Origin: Bifidobacterium sp. WK041_4_12
GTDB lineage: Bacteria > Actinomycetota > Actinomycetes > Actinomycetales > Bifidobacteriaceae
Assembly: GCF_041080795.1 (NCBI RefSeq)
Contig: NZ_CP129674.1
Span: 1,922,001 to 1,986,000, forward strand
Direction: 5' to 3'
Length of the DNA: 64,000 nucleotides
Shown: in pieces, positions 36,365-45,259 of the stretch
How positions within the stretch are numbered: the stretch's first letter is position 1
Layout: every line of letters starts with the position of its first letter
Program-made: the position numbers and the translations under genes
Notes under the pieces: model-generated
What the model was told of the DNA's origin: nothing
What the model saw: the letters and a program-made list of their open reading frames with translations, nothing else
The model's database searches: none

Positions 36365-37552
36365 TTATAATACCGGTCGTTCCACATGAGTGTTGAGAGG
36401 AATCCTATCCAGAATTGCAGCAACCATGCTGACGGCCCAGACTATGTTGCGTGCAGAGAGCATTTCGGGCAGATCGTTCGGCTGATGCAGTCTCTGCTTG
36501 TCATTGATAGTCATGTATACCGTTGGCACTCCTGCCATGTGGAAGCTCGCATCATCCGTTCCCTTGGTCGGCGGAAAACGCGACACAACAGTCATATCCC
36601 GCTGAGCCTCTTCATTATATGCCTCGACCAAGGAGTGGAATCTGTACGCAAGGCTTTCCGGGGCAGAAAACAGTTCGACGAAATCCGCTCTGCCAAGACC
36701 GTCGATGTTATACACGAAGTGAATGCGGTCAAGATCATCGGCAGTATCGACATAGTATCGAGAACCTGCCAGATGCCACTCCTCAGCGGTAAAGAAGATG
36801 ATGCGCACACGGTATGAGCGTGGAGCTGCGGCAAGAACCTGCGCAAGATTGAGCAATGCAATGGTTCCACTGCCGTTGTCATAGGCTCCGCAAGTGTTGT
36901 AATAGGTATCGTAGTGAGCGCACAGAATCACGCACGAATCATCGCTGGTATCACTTCCAGGAATGTCAAGAATGATGTTGTCTGAAACTGCCCGCCCTCC
37001 CCTGTCTGCATCGCAGGTGAGCGAAACCTCTGGCACAATCCCTTGCCGTATCCAATCAAGAAAGCGTTCTCCATCCTCATGCGAGATGGAGAAATGCGGC
37101 ACAGACCTATCAAAGCCAGCTGGCAAAGGCTGTGGAGCAGCCGGACCGACGTCACGGCTCAACAGGTAGGCAAGAGGATTGTTATCTCGATCCAGTGCCA
37201 CGAAACGTTGCCACACCATGGAATCTCCCCAGAGTCCACATGGACCTAGATACGTGATATGCGCGTGGATAAGACCTTCACTTGCGCTGCTCCAAAGCAA
37301 TGGCCATGCCTCAATATGCTCTTCGACGGGATTCGTGATATCAAGGCCATGCTGCAGACCAGGATTCCAGGCAGCCAAGTCGACAGATTGTCTTTTGGGC
37401 GTTAGACCGGTGCGCGTCAACAGCTCTGAGCAGAGCCAGTCAGCGGCATCATGGTTTCCCGATGTTCCATGAAATCGACATCCGAAAGAAACCAGATGCG
37501 TGAGTTCTCTATACGCAAGTTCTTCGGTGAAAGCTTTCGTTGAGTCAAGCAT
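36365..37552 (-). CDS. M28-family metallopeptidase
   Basis: A 395-residue peptidase with the M28 dinuclear zinc pattern: His213 (CAHYDTYY), Asp225 (GAYDNGSGTIALL), Glu257/258 (FFTAEEWHLAGSRYY) and Asp284 (YNIDGLGR). No signal peptide, so it is probably cytoplasmic. The start at 37552 follows GAAGGGGA with five-base spacing. It would free amino acids from short peptides or from conjugates brought in by the operon's importer. The substrate is unknown. Confidence 0.83.
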   Translation of the reverse strand: MLDSTKAFTEELAYRELTHLVSFGCRFHGTSGNHDAADWLCSELLTRTGLTPKRQSVDLAAWNPGLQHGLDITNPVEEHIEAWPLLWSSASEGLIHAHITYLGPCGLWGDSMVWQRFVALDRDNNPLAYLLSRDVGPAAPQPLPAGFDRSVPHFSISHEDGERFLDWIRQGIVPEVSLTCDADRGGRAVSDNIILDIPGSDTSDDSCVILCAHYDTYYNTCGAYDNGSGTIALLNLAQVLAAAPRSYRVRIIFFTAEEWHLAGSRYYVDTADDLDRIHFVYNIDGLGRADFVELFSAPESLAYRFHSLVEAYNEEAQRDMTVVSRFPPTKGTDDASFHMAGVPTVYMTINDKQRLHQPNDLPEMLSARNIVWAVSMVAAILDRIPLNTHVERPVL

Positions 37553-37584
37553 GTCATTCCCCTTCGTGATGCGCATTACCATCG

Positions 37585-38295
37585 TTATGCCTCAACTTTC
37601 TTTTCATCAACGTCCTTTTCTTCAATGTTCTTATCATCAATGAATCCAGACGCATGCGTTCGGTAGGAACTCTCATGAAATTGGCGTTCGGTCTCAAGCA
37701 TGCTGCTTGACCAGTTCACCAGTGTCTTGTTCTGTATCCGTTCATCGATCTCATCGAGCGATTCGTTCCAGAACAGAACCGACTGATGAAATTCATCGTT
37801 AACGTGCATGCCCACCCATTGACGCAGAGCTGGCGGCATGACGGTTCTGCTTCCTTGCCACGCCTGGTAGCACCATTGCTGGTATAGATTTTCTGCAGCG
37901 AACATCGACGCGGCAAAGGCAGGATAACCGCCTGTCTGCACCGTTCTCGTCAGATATTGGCTCAGAACATCATGAGTCTCAGCATGCATGGCTTGCCTCA
38001 CTGGAACATCCAGCAATCCTGCCAGATACGGCACCTGATCGTCGTGGAGGTTCGCGATGATGCCATCCCATGCTGCATGTCTCTGTTTCGGAGCGCCAGC
38101 AATAAGCTGCTTCATCAGATGATGCACCGTGCATACGAAGCTGAGTTCGTTCTCCATATATGCACGCCACACCTGGTCGTCAAGATGCCCATCTGTTGCT
38201 TCGATGATGAACCGGCAATCTTTACTGCTTGCAAACGCGTCCGCACAATCTTTCAAAAGCTGCTGACTACGTGACATGGACGATTCCCGCATCAT
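37585..38295 (-). CDS. TenA-like protein
   Basis: A 236-residue all-helical protein of the TenA/THI-4 (haem-oxygenase-like) fold: YMENELSFVCTVHHLMKQL, FAASMFAAENLYQQWCYQAW and QWVGMHVNDEFHQSV follow the family pattern. Where classical TenA has its catalytic Cys (PCYWLY), this protein has AAENLY, that is a Glu and no Cys, as in the TenA_E type. TenA enzymes recycle thiamine pyrimidine breakdown products. The C-terminal tail is rich in Lys, Glu and Asp. It starts by ATGA overlap with the upstream gene. Assignment is by pattern only. Confidence 0.65.
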   Translation of the reverse strand: MMRESSMSRSQQLLKDCADAFASSKDCRFIIEATDGHLDDQVWRAYMENELSFVCTVHHLMKQLIAGAPKQRHAAWDGIIANLHDDQVPYLAGLLDVPVRQAMHAETHDVLSQYLTRTVQTGGYPAFAASMFAAENLYQQWCYQAWQGSRTVMPPALRQWVGMHVNDEFHQSVLFWNESLDEIDERIQNKTLVNWSSSMLETERQFHESSYRTHASGFIDDKNIEEKDVDEKKVEA

Positions 38296-39047
38296 TGCCG
38301 TGTCAACCAATCTGCCAGCCCCGCAAACAATCGATCATAGCCATCCCAGTGCTGCGAAAACTCGGGAGGTGCCCAATGAGGTGCGCAATCACTCGTGAAG
38401 ACTGCCGAACGGCCTTTTCCTTGCTGCGATACGGCAACAAGGGGATCCTGGTCATCGCCAGCTACGGCAAGGAGTTCTGCGCCTTCACGAATCTTGACTT
38501 TGTTATAACCGAGAATTCTAGGCCATGAATCACCAGCCCCTCCGAGGGCAGGGTGTTCCGGGTGGAGCACATGTGGTGTCACGCCTTCCGGGCGTTCGAT
38601 TCTATCGTCCTCGGTGAGCATCGTAACTGGCAATACGTCCGCGAGCGCCGTGTGCGCATAGTTCGCCTTAGCCTCGAAGCCAGTGAATGAGAGATAGCCA
38701 CCGATCATCAGCAGCGCCCCACCGGCTTGGACCCAGGAGCTGAGAGTCTGTATTCTGTTCTTTCCCACTATGGAATGTTGGAAAACGTCGGGGGCTAGCT
38801 GCAGAGAATTTGCACCAATATCCGAAAGGATGACCAGATCGTAGGCCTGAAGTTCTTCGATGGTCTCGGGAAACTGGGTGGGAACCATGTGTGCAGGCAT
38901 ATGTTCAACTTCGTAGCCCGCCTTGCGCAGTGCAGCTTTCAGTTCAATGCCAGCTTCTTCATATGAGCAGACGGTGAACTCATCAACGCCTTTGGTCTCT
39001 GTCGTCCGAATCATCCAGCTTTCGCCGGCCAACAGTATTCTTTTCAT
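38292..39047 (-). CDS. Glutamine-amidotransferase-like protein (DUF1355/COG5426 type)
   Basis: A 251-residue protein of the class I glutamine amidotransferase-like fold: MKRILLAGESWM, the strand-turn YDLVILSDIGANSLQL and GGALLMIGGYLSFTGFEAKANY, then HWDGYDRLFAGLADWL. There is no canonical nucleophile-Cys elbow, so it may not be an amidotransferase. It starts one base after the hydrolase stop, with AAAGGA inside that gene, and overlaps the TenA-like gene by ATGA. Role unknown. Confidence 0.75.
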   Translation of the reverse strand: MKRILLAGESWMIRTTETKGVDEFTVCSYEEAGIELKAALRKAGYEVEHMPAHMVPTQFPETIEELQAYDLVILSDIGANSLQLAPDVFQHSIVGKNRIQTLSSWVQAGGALLMIGGYLSFTGFEAKANYAHTALADVLPVTMLTEDDRIERPEGVTPHVLHPEHPALGGAGDSWPRILGYNKVKIREGAELLAVAGDDQDPLVAVSQQGKGRSAVFTSDCAPHWAPPEFSQHWDGYDRLFAGLADWLTRQ

Positions 39048-39048
39048 A

Positions 39049-40104
39049 TCAGTCCTTTGTCACCTGTGCCGATTGTTCGAACAATCGGCGAACATTGCTT
39101 GTATTCACGCTCTGGATGACCGCTGGATCGATTCCTGCAATGCTCAGTCGTTCCAAGAATTCAAATACGTATGCCAGTCCGTTGCCGCCATTTTTGCGCA
39201 GCATGGATTTAAGAAACATGTCATGGCTGAAGAGCAGGCTCTGTGCAAATCCTTCATCCACCAGCCGTGACACGGCAACCGTCGTTTGGGCTGCAGAAGG
39301 CGATTGCCCTTCACCTGGATATCGGTAGTTGTAGGGCATACCCAGCATGTCGAATTCCAGATGTGCGCCAGACTGTGCCAGTTCCAGCTGATACTGGGGG
39401 TCATTGCCTGATGGATCCATATGGCAGAGGCACAACGCTTCGGCAGGCACCCCTTCTTCATCCAGGGCGATGCGTATCACATCCCGTGCGAGCTTGGTCC
39501 ACCCGGGAAGATGAACGTACATTGGCAGATGAATCCGTTTTTGGAGTCTGCAGGCTGCTCGCAAGGATTTGATTTCGCGTTCGGTCATTCTTGGAGAGAT
39601 TCCTATCTCGCCGATTACTCCCGAATTGATGCCATCACTCGGATTGGTGTAATCCTCGTAGAGCATATCGACGAGTTCGTCGACGTCATCAACACGCGTT
39701 GCTTCAGGATGAAACTGCTCAAGATACCAGCCGCCGCCTGAAATAATCGTGACACCCGATGCCTTGGCTATGCCCTGCAGCTTGACTCGGTCCCGACCCT
39801 GTCCCTGCGGCGTGACCTCGATCACTGTGTCTCCACCAAGATGACGGAAGTATTCACATTCTTCTGTGGCATCTTCAACGCTGTCGAGTCCACAGTTGTC
39901 TCTGCAACCATAGGGGTGTTCTCTGAGAATCCAGGCGAGCTCGGGCGTGACCTTCTTTTCCAGAAGATCTGGGTGAAGTGGGTCAGGCTGAAGGTTTCCA
40001 CTGGCCATGTCGTTGAGTAAGTGCTCATGTGGGAGCACGAATCCTAGTTTGTCAGATGCTATGGTTCCGCAGACTGTATGGACGCGAATTGTTTCAGCGC
40101 TCAT
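39049..40104 (-). CDS. Phosphotriesterase-family metal-dependent hydrolase
   Basis: A 351-residue TIM-barrel hydrolase of the PTE/PHP family. All expected ligands are visible: His26 and His28 (LPHEHL), bridging Glu166 (VIGEIGISP, Glu instead of carboxylated Lys, as in PHP), His198 (YVHLPGW), His228 (CLCHMDPSG) and Asp295 (FSHDMF). Family members are lactonases, sugar-lactone hydrolases or amidohydrolases; phosphotriester activity is usually minor. It overlaps the permease gene by ATGA. Confidence 0.87.
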   Translation of the reverse strand: MSAETIRVHTVCGTIASDKLGFVLPHEHLLNDMASGNLQPDPLHPDLLEKKVTPELAWILREHPYGCRDNCGLDSVEDATEECEYFRHLGGDTVIEVTPQGQGRDRVKLQGIAKASGVTIISGGGWYLEQFHPEATRVDDVDELVDMLYEDYTNPSDGINSGVIGEIGISPRMTEREIKSLRAACRLQKRIHLPMYVHLPGWTKLARDVIRIALDEEGVPAEALCLCHMDPSGNDPQYQLELAQSGAHLEFDMLGMPYNYRYPGEGQSPSAAQTTVAVSRLVDEGFAQSLLFSHDMFLKSMLRKNGGNGLAYVFEFLERLSIAGIDPAVIQSVNTSNVRRLFEQSAQVTKD

Positions 40105-41108
40105 GACTGCATCCTTCTTTTCACAAACTGGGCAACGCTTACGCCATGCAGGTTGGCCCAGATCACGGTCAGCAGGAGTACGCCGGTAACCACAGGAATG
40201 ATGTAGGGGCTCAGATTGAGCAAGGTCAATCCATCGGTGATCATTCCCAAGAGAATCGCACCAATCAGCGAACCAAGAACCGATCCTTTGCCTCCGAGCA
40301 AGTCCGTTCCTCCGATGACAACTGCCGTGATGACCGTCATGCTGAAGTCCGTGGCTGAATTTGCGTCTCCCGTTCCTAGACGGGCAGCGGTGATAACGCC
40401 TGCAAGTCCAGCAGCGGCTCCCGAAAGTGTCAGGGCAAGCATCTTCATGCCATTGGTGTTGACACCTGCGCGTCGCACTGATTCCTCGTTAGATCCGATG
40501 CCTGTGATGTACTCGCCAAATCGCATGTTGTGCAAGCCAACCATGCCAATCACCGCAACAACGAGCGCCGACCAAGCCGGTATACCCATTCCTAGGAACC
40601 GTCCCTGTCCAATGTGAGTGAACCATCGTCCAGCAGCAATGGGAATGGAATACCCCAATGTGATGAGGAGTGCAACGCCACGCAATGCCGACATGGTTGC
40701 CAGGGTCACGATGAAGGATGGCATTTTCTGATAGCTCGAAAACCATCCATTAATCACACCGCACAGCGCACCGACGGCGATTCCGGCGATGATGCCCACG
40801 CTTGAATCGACCGAAGTCTTGAGTATCAGAGCGCTTACCACAGTGGTCAGGGCGAGAATCGAACCCACCGAAAGATCAATCATCCCGGCAGTGATAACAA
40901 ATGTCATGGCGACGGCAACTATCGCTTCGGGAGCGACCTGCACGGCGATGTTTCTCATGTTCGTCAAGGTGAGAAAGTCTGGGGAAGCCACAGAAAACGC
41001 TACAAGCACTATCAAGGTGAGCACGATGAGCAGCAACAAGGACTTGTCCATTTTCCCCATCAGGGTCGCCAGCGAATTTCTTTTTCCACTTTCCTTTTCG
41101 GAATTCAT
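40101..41108 (-). CDS. Ribose-type ABC transporter permease
   Basis: A 335-residue inner-membrane permease of the RbsC/branched-chain type with 8-10 spans. Family segments: ITAGMIDLSVGSILALTTV, GALCGVINGWFSS, and the EAA-like GSNEESVRRAGVNTNGMKML. Coupled by ATGA overlap to both the ATPase and hydrolase genes. Confidence 0.92.
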   Translation of the reverse strand: MNSEKESGKRNSLATLMGKMDKSLLLLIVLTLIVLVAFSVASPDFLTLTNMRNIAVQVAPEAIVAVAMTFVITAGMIDLSVGSILALTTVVSALILKTSVDSSVGIIAGIAVGALCGVINGWFSSYQKMPSFIVTLATMSALRGVALLITLGYSIPIAAGRWFTHIGQGRFLGMGIPAWSALVVAVIGMVGLHNMRFGEYITGIGSNEESVRRAGVNTNGMKMLALTLSGAAAGLAGVITAARLGTGDANSATDFSMTVITAVVIGGTDLLGGKGSVLGSLIGAILLGMITDGLTLLNLSPYIIPVVTGVLLLTVIWANLHGVSVAQFVKRRMQS

Positions 41109-41884
41109 GCCACTCCTCCAGTCGGAGTCTCCTGAGTAATCATGGAGACCAATCGATCCATGGTCAGCCCTTCAATCGAAGATTGCTCCACCACTTGTCC
41201 TTCATACATGACAGCGACCCGGTTGCAGACTCTGAAGATGTCCTGAAGCCTGTGGGTAATCAGGATGACTCCAACCCCTTGCGCAGCAACGTCATGAATG
41301 AGCTTGAGAACCGATTCAACCTCAGCGACTGCAAGCGCTGCTGTCGGTTCATCGAGAATAAGTATCTGTGGATTCATCGATGCCGCTCTTGCAATGGCTA
41401 CGGACTGACGCTGCCCTCCCGAGAGTTCCTGGATCTTCTGATGCGTGGACTTTACGCGAACACCAAAATCATTCAGAATCGTACGGGCATCGTGATGCAT
41501 TTTCGTGGTGTTGAGCAGCGGTCCGATAGTGGGTTCCCTGCCCAGAAATAGGTTGGATGCAACATCCAGAGTCTCGCACAGGGCAAGATCCTGGTACACG
41601 ATGCTGATTCCTTCTTTTCGCGCTTCCTTGGGATTGGAAAAATGCTGAGACTTTCCCCTAACAAGAATGGTTCCTGAATCGGGTGTCACCGTTCCAGACA
41701 GCACTTTCATCAGCGTCGACTTTCCGGCACCGTTATCTCCTATAAGCCCAAGGACCTCTCCCTTGAGCAGGCTGAGCTCCACTCCACGCAAGACCTTCAA
41801 CACTCCGTAGGTCTTTCTGATCTCGTGAAGCTCAACCAATGTCTCTTGCTGAGACGTATCTTCCACGCTCATACCGAACCTCAT
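41105..41884 (-). CDS. Sugar-type ABC transporter ATPase (single domain)
   Basis: A 259-residue ATPase with Walker A GDNGAGKST, signature LSGGQRQSVAIAR, Walker B ILILDEPTAAL and switch His in LITHRLQ. Unlike RbsA it has one nucleotide-binding domain, so it must act as a homodimer, as in FrcA-type importers. The start at 41884 overlaps the binding-protein stop by ATGA; an ATG four codons later is possible. Confidence 0.92.
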   Translation of the reverse strand: MRFGMSVEDTSQQETLVELHEIRKTYGVLKVLRGVELSLLKGEVLGLIGDNGAGKSTLMKVLSGTVTPDSGTILVRGKSQHFSNPKEARKEGISIVYQDLALCETLDVASNLFLGREPTIGPLLNTTKMHHDARTILNDFGVRVKSTHQKIQELSGGQRQSVAIARAASMNPQILILDEPTAALAVAEVESVLKLIHDVAAQGVGVILITHRLQDIFRVCNRVAVMYEGQVVEQSSIEGLTMDRLVSMITQETPTGGVA

Positions 41885-42915
41885 GATTCCTTAAGGAAGT
41901 AGGAATATTTCTTCAGATTTTCGGCAGTGACAATGTTGATGGGAACTGAAATATCCTTCTTCACCGTCTTGCCACAAGCCAGATTGATAGCTGCCTTCGC
42001 TGATTCCTGGCCGAAGCCGAAGGAATTCTGCTGCACGACCGCTTTGACGAATCCTGCGGTCAATCCTGATGCGGAGGTCTGAGATAGATCCCATCCCACA
42101 ATCTGCACGTCATTCTGTCGTCCCTGGCTTTTCACAGCGGCAATTGCACCATTGAGGGCAGGCTCGCCCGTCGCATAGATATATTTGGGATTGGGGTTTG
42201 CAGTAAGCAGATTCTCGGCGGCCGTCTGCGCTTTGTCAGCCTGATTCTGTCCATCGACAACTGTGGAGATCGTCATGCCGCCGGCTTTCACGGCATCTTC
42301 GAATCCTTGCTGCCGTTGAATCTGAATCGTGCTGTTGAGCGCTCCGACGATGCCTACGGCACCCTTGCCGCCTGAAAGCTTCAGCATGTGACTTGCCAGT
42401 TCGGCACCGCCTTCCTTATTGGCCGTACCTACCTGCGCGTCGTAGGAACTGGCATCCGCAACCTGTCCATCTACGGATACCACTGGAATTCCAGCGCTCT
42501 TTGCGCTCTTGAAGGCAGGAACCAAAGCATTCATGTCATACGGGTCTACGATTAGTGCACTGACTTTCGAAGACATCAGGTTTTCGATTCCTGTGACCTG
42601 TGTCGCTGCATCGTCCTTGCCCGACACAAAGTTAATCTTTGCCCCAGCAATCGTCGCGACATCCTTGATCCCGGTATTCAACTGATTGAAGAACGCCGTT
42701 TGTTCATCGATGCTGACGACGCCCAAGGTCAGCGTTTTCCCATTGACTGTGCAAGCCTTGGGAACGTTGGTTGGTTGTGGACGCTTCATTGATGAAGCGG
42801 AACCGCTGCCGGTTGCCGAATCTGCGGATGACGAACCGCCATCGCCGCATGCGCTAAAACTCAGAAGCATTGCAGCAGACACTGCAATGGCAAATACAGC
42901 TTTGCCCTTTATCAT
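41881..42915 (-). CDS. Sugar-type ABC transporter binding lipoprotein
   Basis: A 344-residue periplasmic-binding-protein-like lipoprotein (RbsB type). The signal peptide ends in a lipobox FSACG, followed by a Ser/Gly linker. The two-lobed fold shows LGVVSIDEQTAFFNQLNTGI, SALIVDPYDMNALVPAF and GIPVVSVDGQV. GGGGGAAAG precedes the ATG. First gene of the operon; its ligand is unknown and would define the pathway. Confidence 0.92.
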   Translation of the reverse strand: MIKGKAVFAIAVSAAMLLSFSACGDGGSSSADSATGSGSASSMKRPQPTNVPKACTVNGKTLTLGVVSIDEQTAFFNQLNTGIKDVATIAGAKINFVSGKDDAATQVTGIENLMSSKVSALIVDPYDMNALVPAFKSAKSAGIPVVSVDGQVADASSYDAQVGTANKEGGAELASHMLKLSGGKGAVGIVGALNSTIQIQRQQGFEDAVKAGGMTISTVVDGQNQADKAQTAAENLLTANPNPKYIYATGEPALNGAIAAVKSQGRQNDVQIVGWDLSQTSASGLTAGFVKAVVQQNSFGFGQESAKAAINLACGKTVKKDISVPINIVTAENLKKYSYFLKES

Positions 42916-43213
42916 GATTCTTTCCCCCTGGATGAAAACTTCGTGGATGGTCGAAGACTTCTTGAAAACAGGTAATGGGCAAACAACTGAGTGAAGGCTG
43001 TACCAATATCCTGTAATCGATTACATAAAATCAGTAGAATATTTCTTACGAGTTTCGGCTAAATTTCTGAGATATTATTTGATAGTCGTGTAATTGGTGA
43101 AAATAAGTGTAAGATGTTTTGTAATCGATTACCATGCTCAAGCGTCATTGTTTATAAACCGCCATGGTTTATATAATGGGCGCAGTGCAGTTCAAACATG
43201 ACGACGAGGAATG
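42916..43213. promoter_or_regulatory. Divergent control region with paired LacI-type operators
   Basis: TGTAATCGATTACA (43012-43025) and GTAATCGATTAC (43121-43132) are palindromes with a central CG, typical of LacI-family operators, with centres 108 bp apart. For the regulator gene TTGTTT (43148-43153) and TATAAT (43172-43177) make a promoter with 18-bp spacing. A further inverted repeat TATAAACC-N5-GGTTTATA (43153-43173) overlaps that promoter. Confidence 0.8.
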
Positions 43214-44242
43214 ATGACTGATTGTTCAGGCGAGAATGCTCCATCACTGATTGATGTGGCCAAACGCTCACATGTGTCCACGGCAACGGTGTCGAGAATA
43301 CTGTCAGGAAAGCGCACTAAGAACGATGCCACGCAGCAGGCCGTGCGTAAGGCAGTGAACGAACTGCATTACCGAGGCAATTTCGCCGCTCGCGCACTTC
43401 GACGGGACAGATCGGACACCATCGGTGTGATAGTGCCACAGATCAGCAATCCGTTTTTTGCCTCTCTCGCCGAAGAGCTAGAGCATGCAATCAACGCTTC
43501 GAACCAAGAAATGCTGCTCTGTGCCTCTCATATGGATCCCAAGCTTGAGCGTGAACGCATCGTCAGTCTGCTTGCAAGAAACGTAAGCGGCATCATCATC
43601 GTCCCGTGTGACGAGAAACAGAGTCTGGAAGCCTGCCAGATGGTGTCACAGATCCCACTGGTACAGGTCGATCAGCGTGTCGACATGGAAGATTCTGACT
43701 GGATTGGCATCGATGATACCAAAGCCATGAAGCTGATAGTCAATCATCTGGCTGAGCAAGGTGTGAACACGCTTGCCTTCATAGGCTCGTCAATCAACAA
43801 TTCCTCGGCTCACAACCGATTGAACAACTTCAACGAGCAGGCGCTCAGTCACGGTCTTTCTGTCAGACCCGAATGGCAGCTGCTCAATGACTACAGCGTC
43901 GACTGGGGGCGTGAGGCGACAAAGCAGATCTTCGAATCTTCGCGAGCGCGAAACGAATCGATGCCTGATGCAATTGTCTGCGCAAATGATCTCATCGCGC
44001 TTGGTGTCTTGGACTTTCTTCGTGCGAAGAGGCTCTCCGTTCCCAATGACATCATGGTTACGGGCTTTGATGACACCCTCTATGGCCGACTCAGCGAACC
44101 ATCTCTCACGACCATTGCACATCCGGTTGCCAGAATTGCCGAGGAAGCCGTGAGACTGATTGCTCTCTCCCACAATCCTTCGGCGCGTACGTATTCCCAG
44201 ATAGCGCTGATGCCCAAGCTCATTGTCAGGGAATCAGCCTAA
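43214..44242 (+). CDS. LacI-family transcriptional regulator
   Basis: A 342-residue repressor. The N-terminal helix-turn-helix and hinge (SLIDVAKRSHVSTATVSRIL, FAARALRRDRSDTIGVIVP) lead into a sugar-binding-like effector domain (ISNPFFASLAEELE, VTGFDDTLYGRLSEPSLTTI). GAGGA precedes adjacent ATGs at 43211 and 43214; the second has better spacing. Divergent from the eight-gene operon and near two matching palindromes, it almost surely controls it. Confidence 0.93.
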   Translation: MTDCSGENAPSLIDVAKRSHVSTATVSRILSGKRTKNDATQQAVRKAVNELHYRGNFAARALRRDRSDTIGVIVPQISNPFFASLAEELEHAINASNQEMLLCASHMDPKLERERIVSLLARNVSGIIIVPCDEKQSLEACQMVSQIPLVQVDQRVDMEDSDWIGIDDTKAMKLIVNHLAEQGVNTLAFIGSSINNSSAHNRLNNFNEQALSHGLSVRPEWQLLNDYSVDWGREATKQIFESSRARNESMPDAIVCANDLIALGVLDFLRAKRLSVPNDIMVTGFDDTLYGRLSEPSLTTIAHPVARIAEEAVRLIALSHNPSARTYSQIALMPKLIVRESA

Positions 44243-44323
44243 GACGAACACCTTGATTGTGAAAGCTCCGATCTTGAATGATCTGCTGTGTTGCGAAACA
44301 GCCCGAGTGGAGTGGAATACTTC

Positions 44324-45157
44324 TCAGATGCTGAGAGTGATGTGATGATGCCTGCCATCATGAGCGACACGGATCGTACCCAAGCTGCGAGCCACCTGTG
44401 CCACGTCGATGCTGGCTTTGGCATTTCCAATTTCTGCTGAATCGCTTGCTACATCTGACTGCTCGGATTGCTGCGCATCGAGCAGTGCTCGTGTCAGTAG
44501 CCCTCGGTAATGCTTCGCCGCATGAGTGATGACCTTGCCTCGCGAATCCACAACACGCAGATCCCACGACTGACCCTGTGGAGCCGTGACCTGATACGCT
44601 CCGGAACGCATGTCAACCGTGGTTTCTGTGATTTTCGTGGTTTTCGTGGCTTCTGTGGTTTCCAAGCTTTCGCTTGTGCCCTTCATGGCAGATAGTTGAC
44701 GCTCTCTGTGGAAAGCCGAGCGGCTCAAGTCCGTCTTCGCCAATTCACGTCGCCAGAATGACGTGAGACTGCCGATTCCAGGCAGGGCAATGTTCATCGA
44801 CAGTCGATACCCAGGAATGAGGTCATGAGCCGAGGTCAGACCGAACAAGCCTGAGAAGATCATCACGTCATCATTGCTGCGCAACTGTGCAGCCTGATAG
44901 AGCACACCGTTGTAAACCTTCCAGGCGGGAGCACAGGGCATGCGAAGGATGTCACGCTGTGCCTCGACCTCGGATATGATACGCTTGCCCACCTTGAGAA
45001 TCTTCGCAGCATCATCCCGCTTCGATACGTCAATCAAGACCTCGAGCACGCGACGCCGAGCCTCGGTAAGCTCCGGGAACGACAAGTTCTGCAATTCCAG
45101 CACAGGCCCAGCTTCAGGAAAGCACTTGCCCTCAGAAGGTGGAAGTAAAATATGCAC
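44324..45157 (-). CDS. yaaA: YaaA-family protein (peroxide stress)
   Basis: A 277-residue member of the YaaA/DUF328 family, which limits free iron and oxidative DNA damage in E. coli. Seen: MHILLPPSEGK at the N-terminus, FSGLFGLTSAHDLIPGYRLSM, FWRRELA and the late THAAKHYRGLL. A low-complexity Thr/Glu/Lys insert near residues 165-185 (ETTEATKTTKITETT) comes from imperfect repeats in the DNA at about 44620-44665. Convergent with the LacI gene. Confidence 0.85.
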   Translation of the reverse strand: MHILLPPSEGKCFPEAGPVLELQNLSFPELTEARRRVLEVLIDVSKRDDAAKILKVGKRIISEVEAQRDILRMPCAPAWKVYNGVLYQAAQLRSNDDVMIFSGLFGLTSAHDLIPGYRLSMNIALPGIGSLTSFWRRELAKTDLSRSAFHRERQLSAMKGTSESLETTEATKTTKITETTVDMRSGAYQVTAPQGQSWDLRVVDSRGKVITHAAKHYRGLLTRALLDAQQSEQSDVASDSAEIGNAKASIDVAQVARSLGTIRVAHDGRHHHITLSI

Positions 45158-45259
45158 CCCGCCATTCTACCGACAGCTCGGATCGTCATGAGCCCGTGCA
45201 GAGCACTATGAGGGACAGGCCACCGCTGCAGCTCTCTCCGTTGATGCCCTTATAACCTG

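Noticed and set aside
42916..43213. TPP riboswitch upstream of the operon with the TenA-like gene
   Set aside because: No CUGAGA or thi-box-like conserved segments are seen; the region is explained by operators and promoters.
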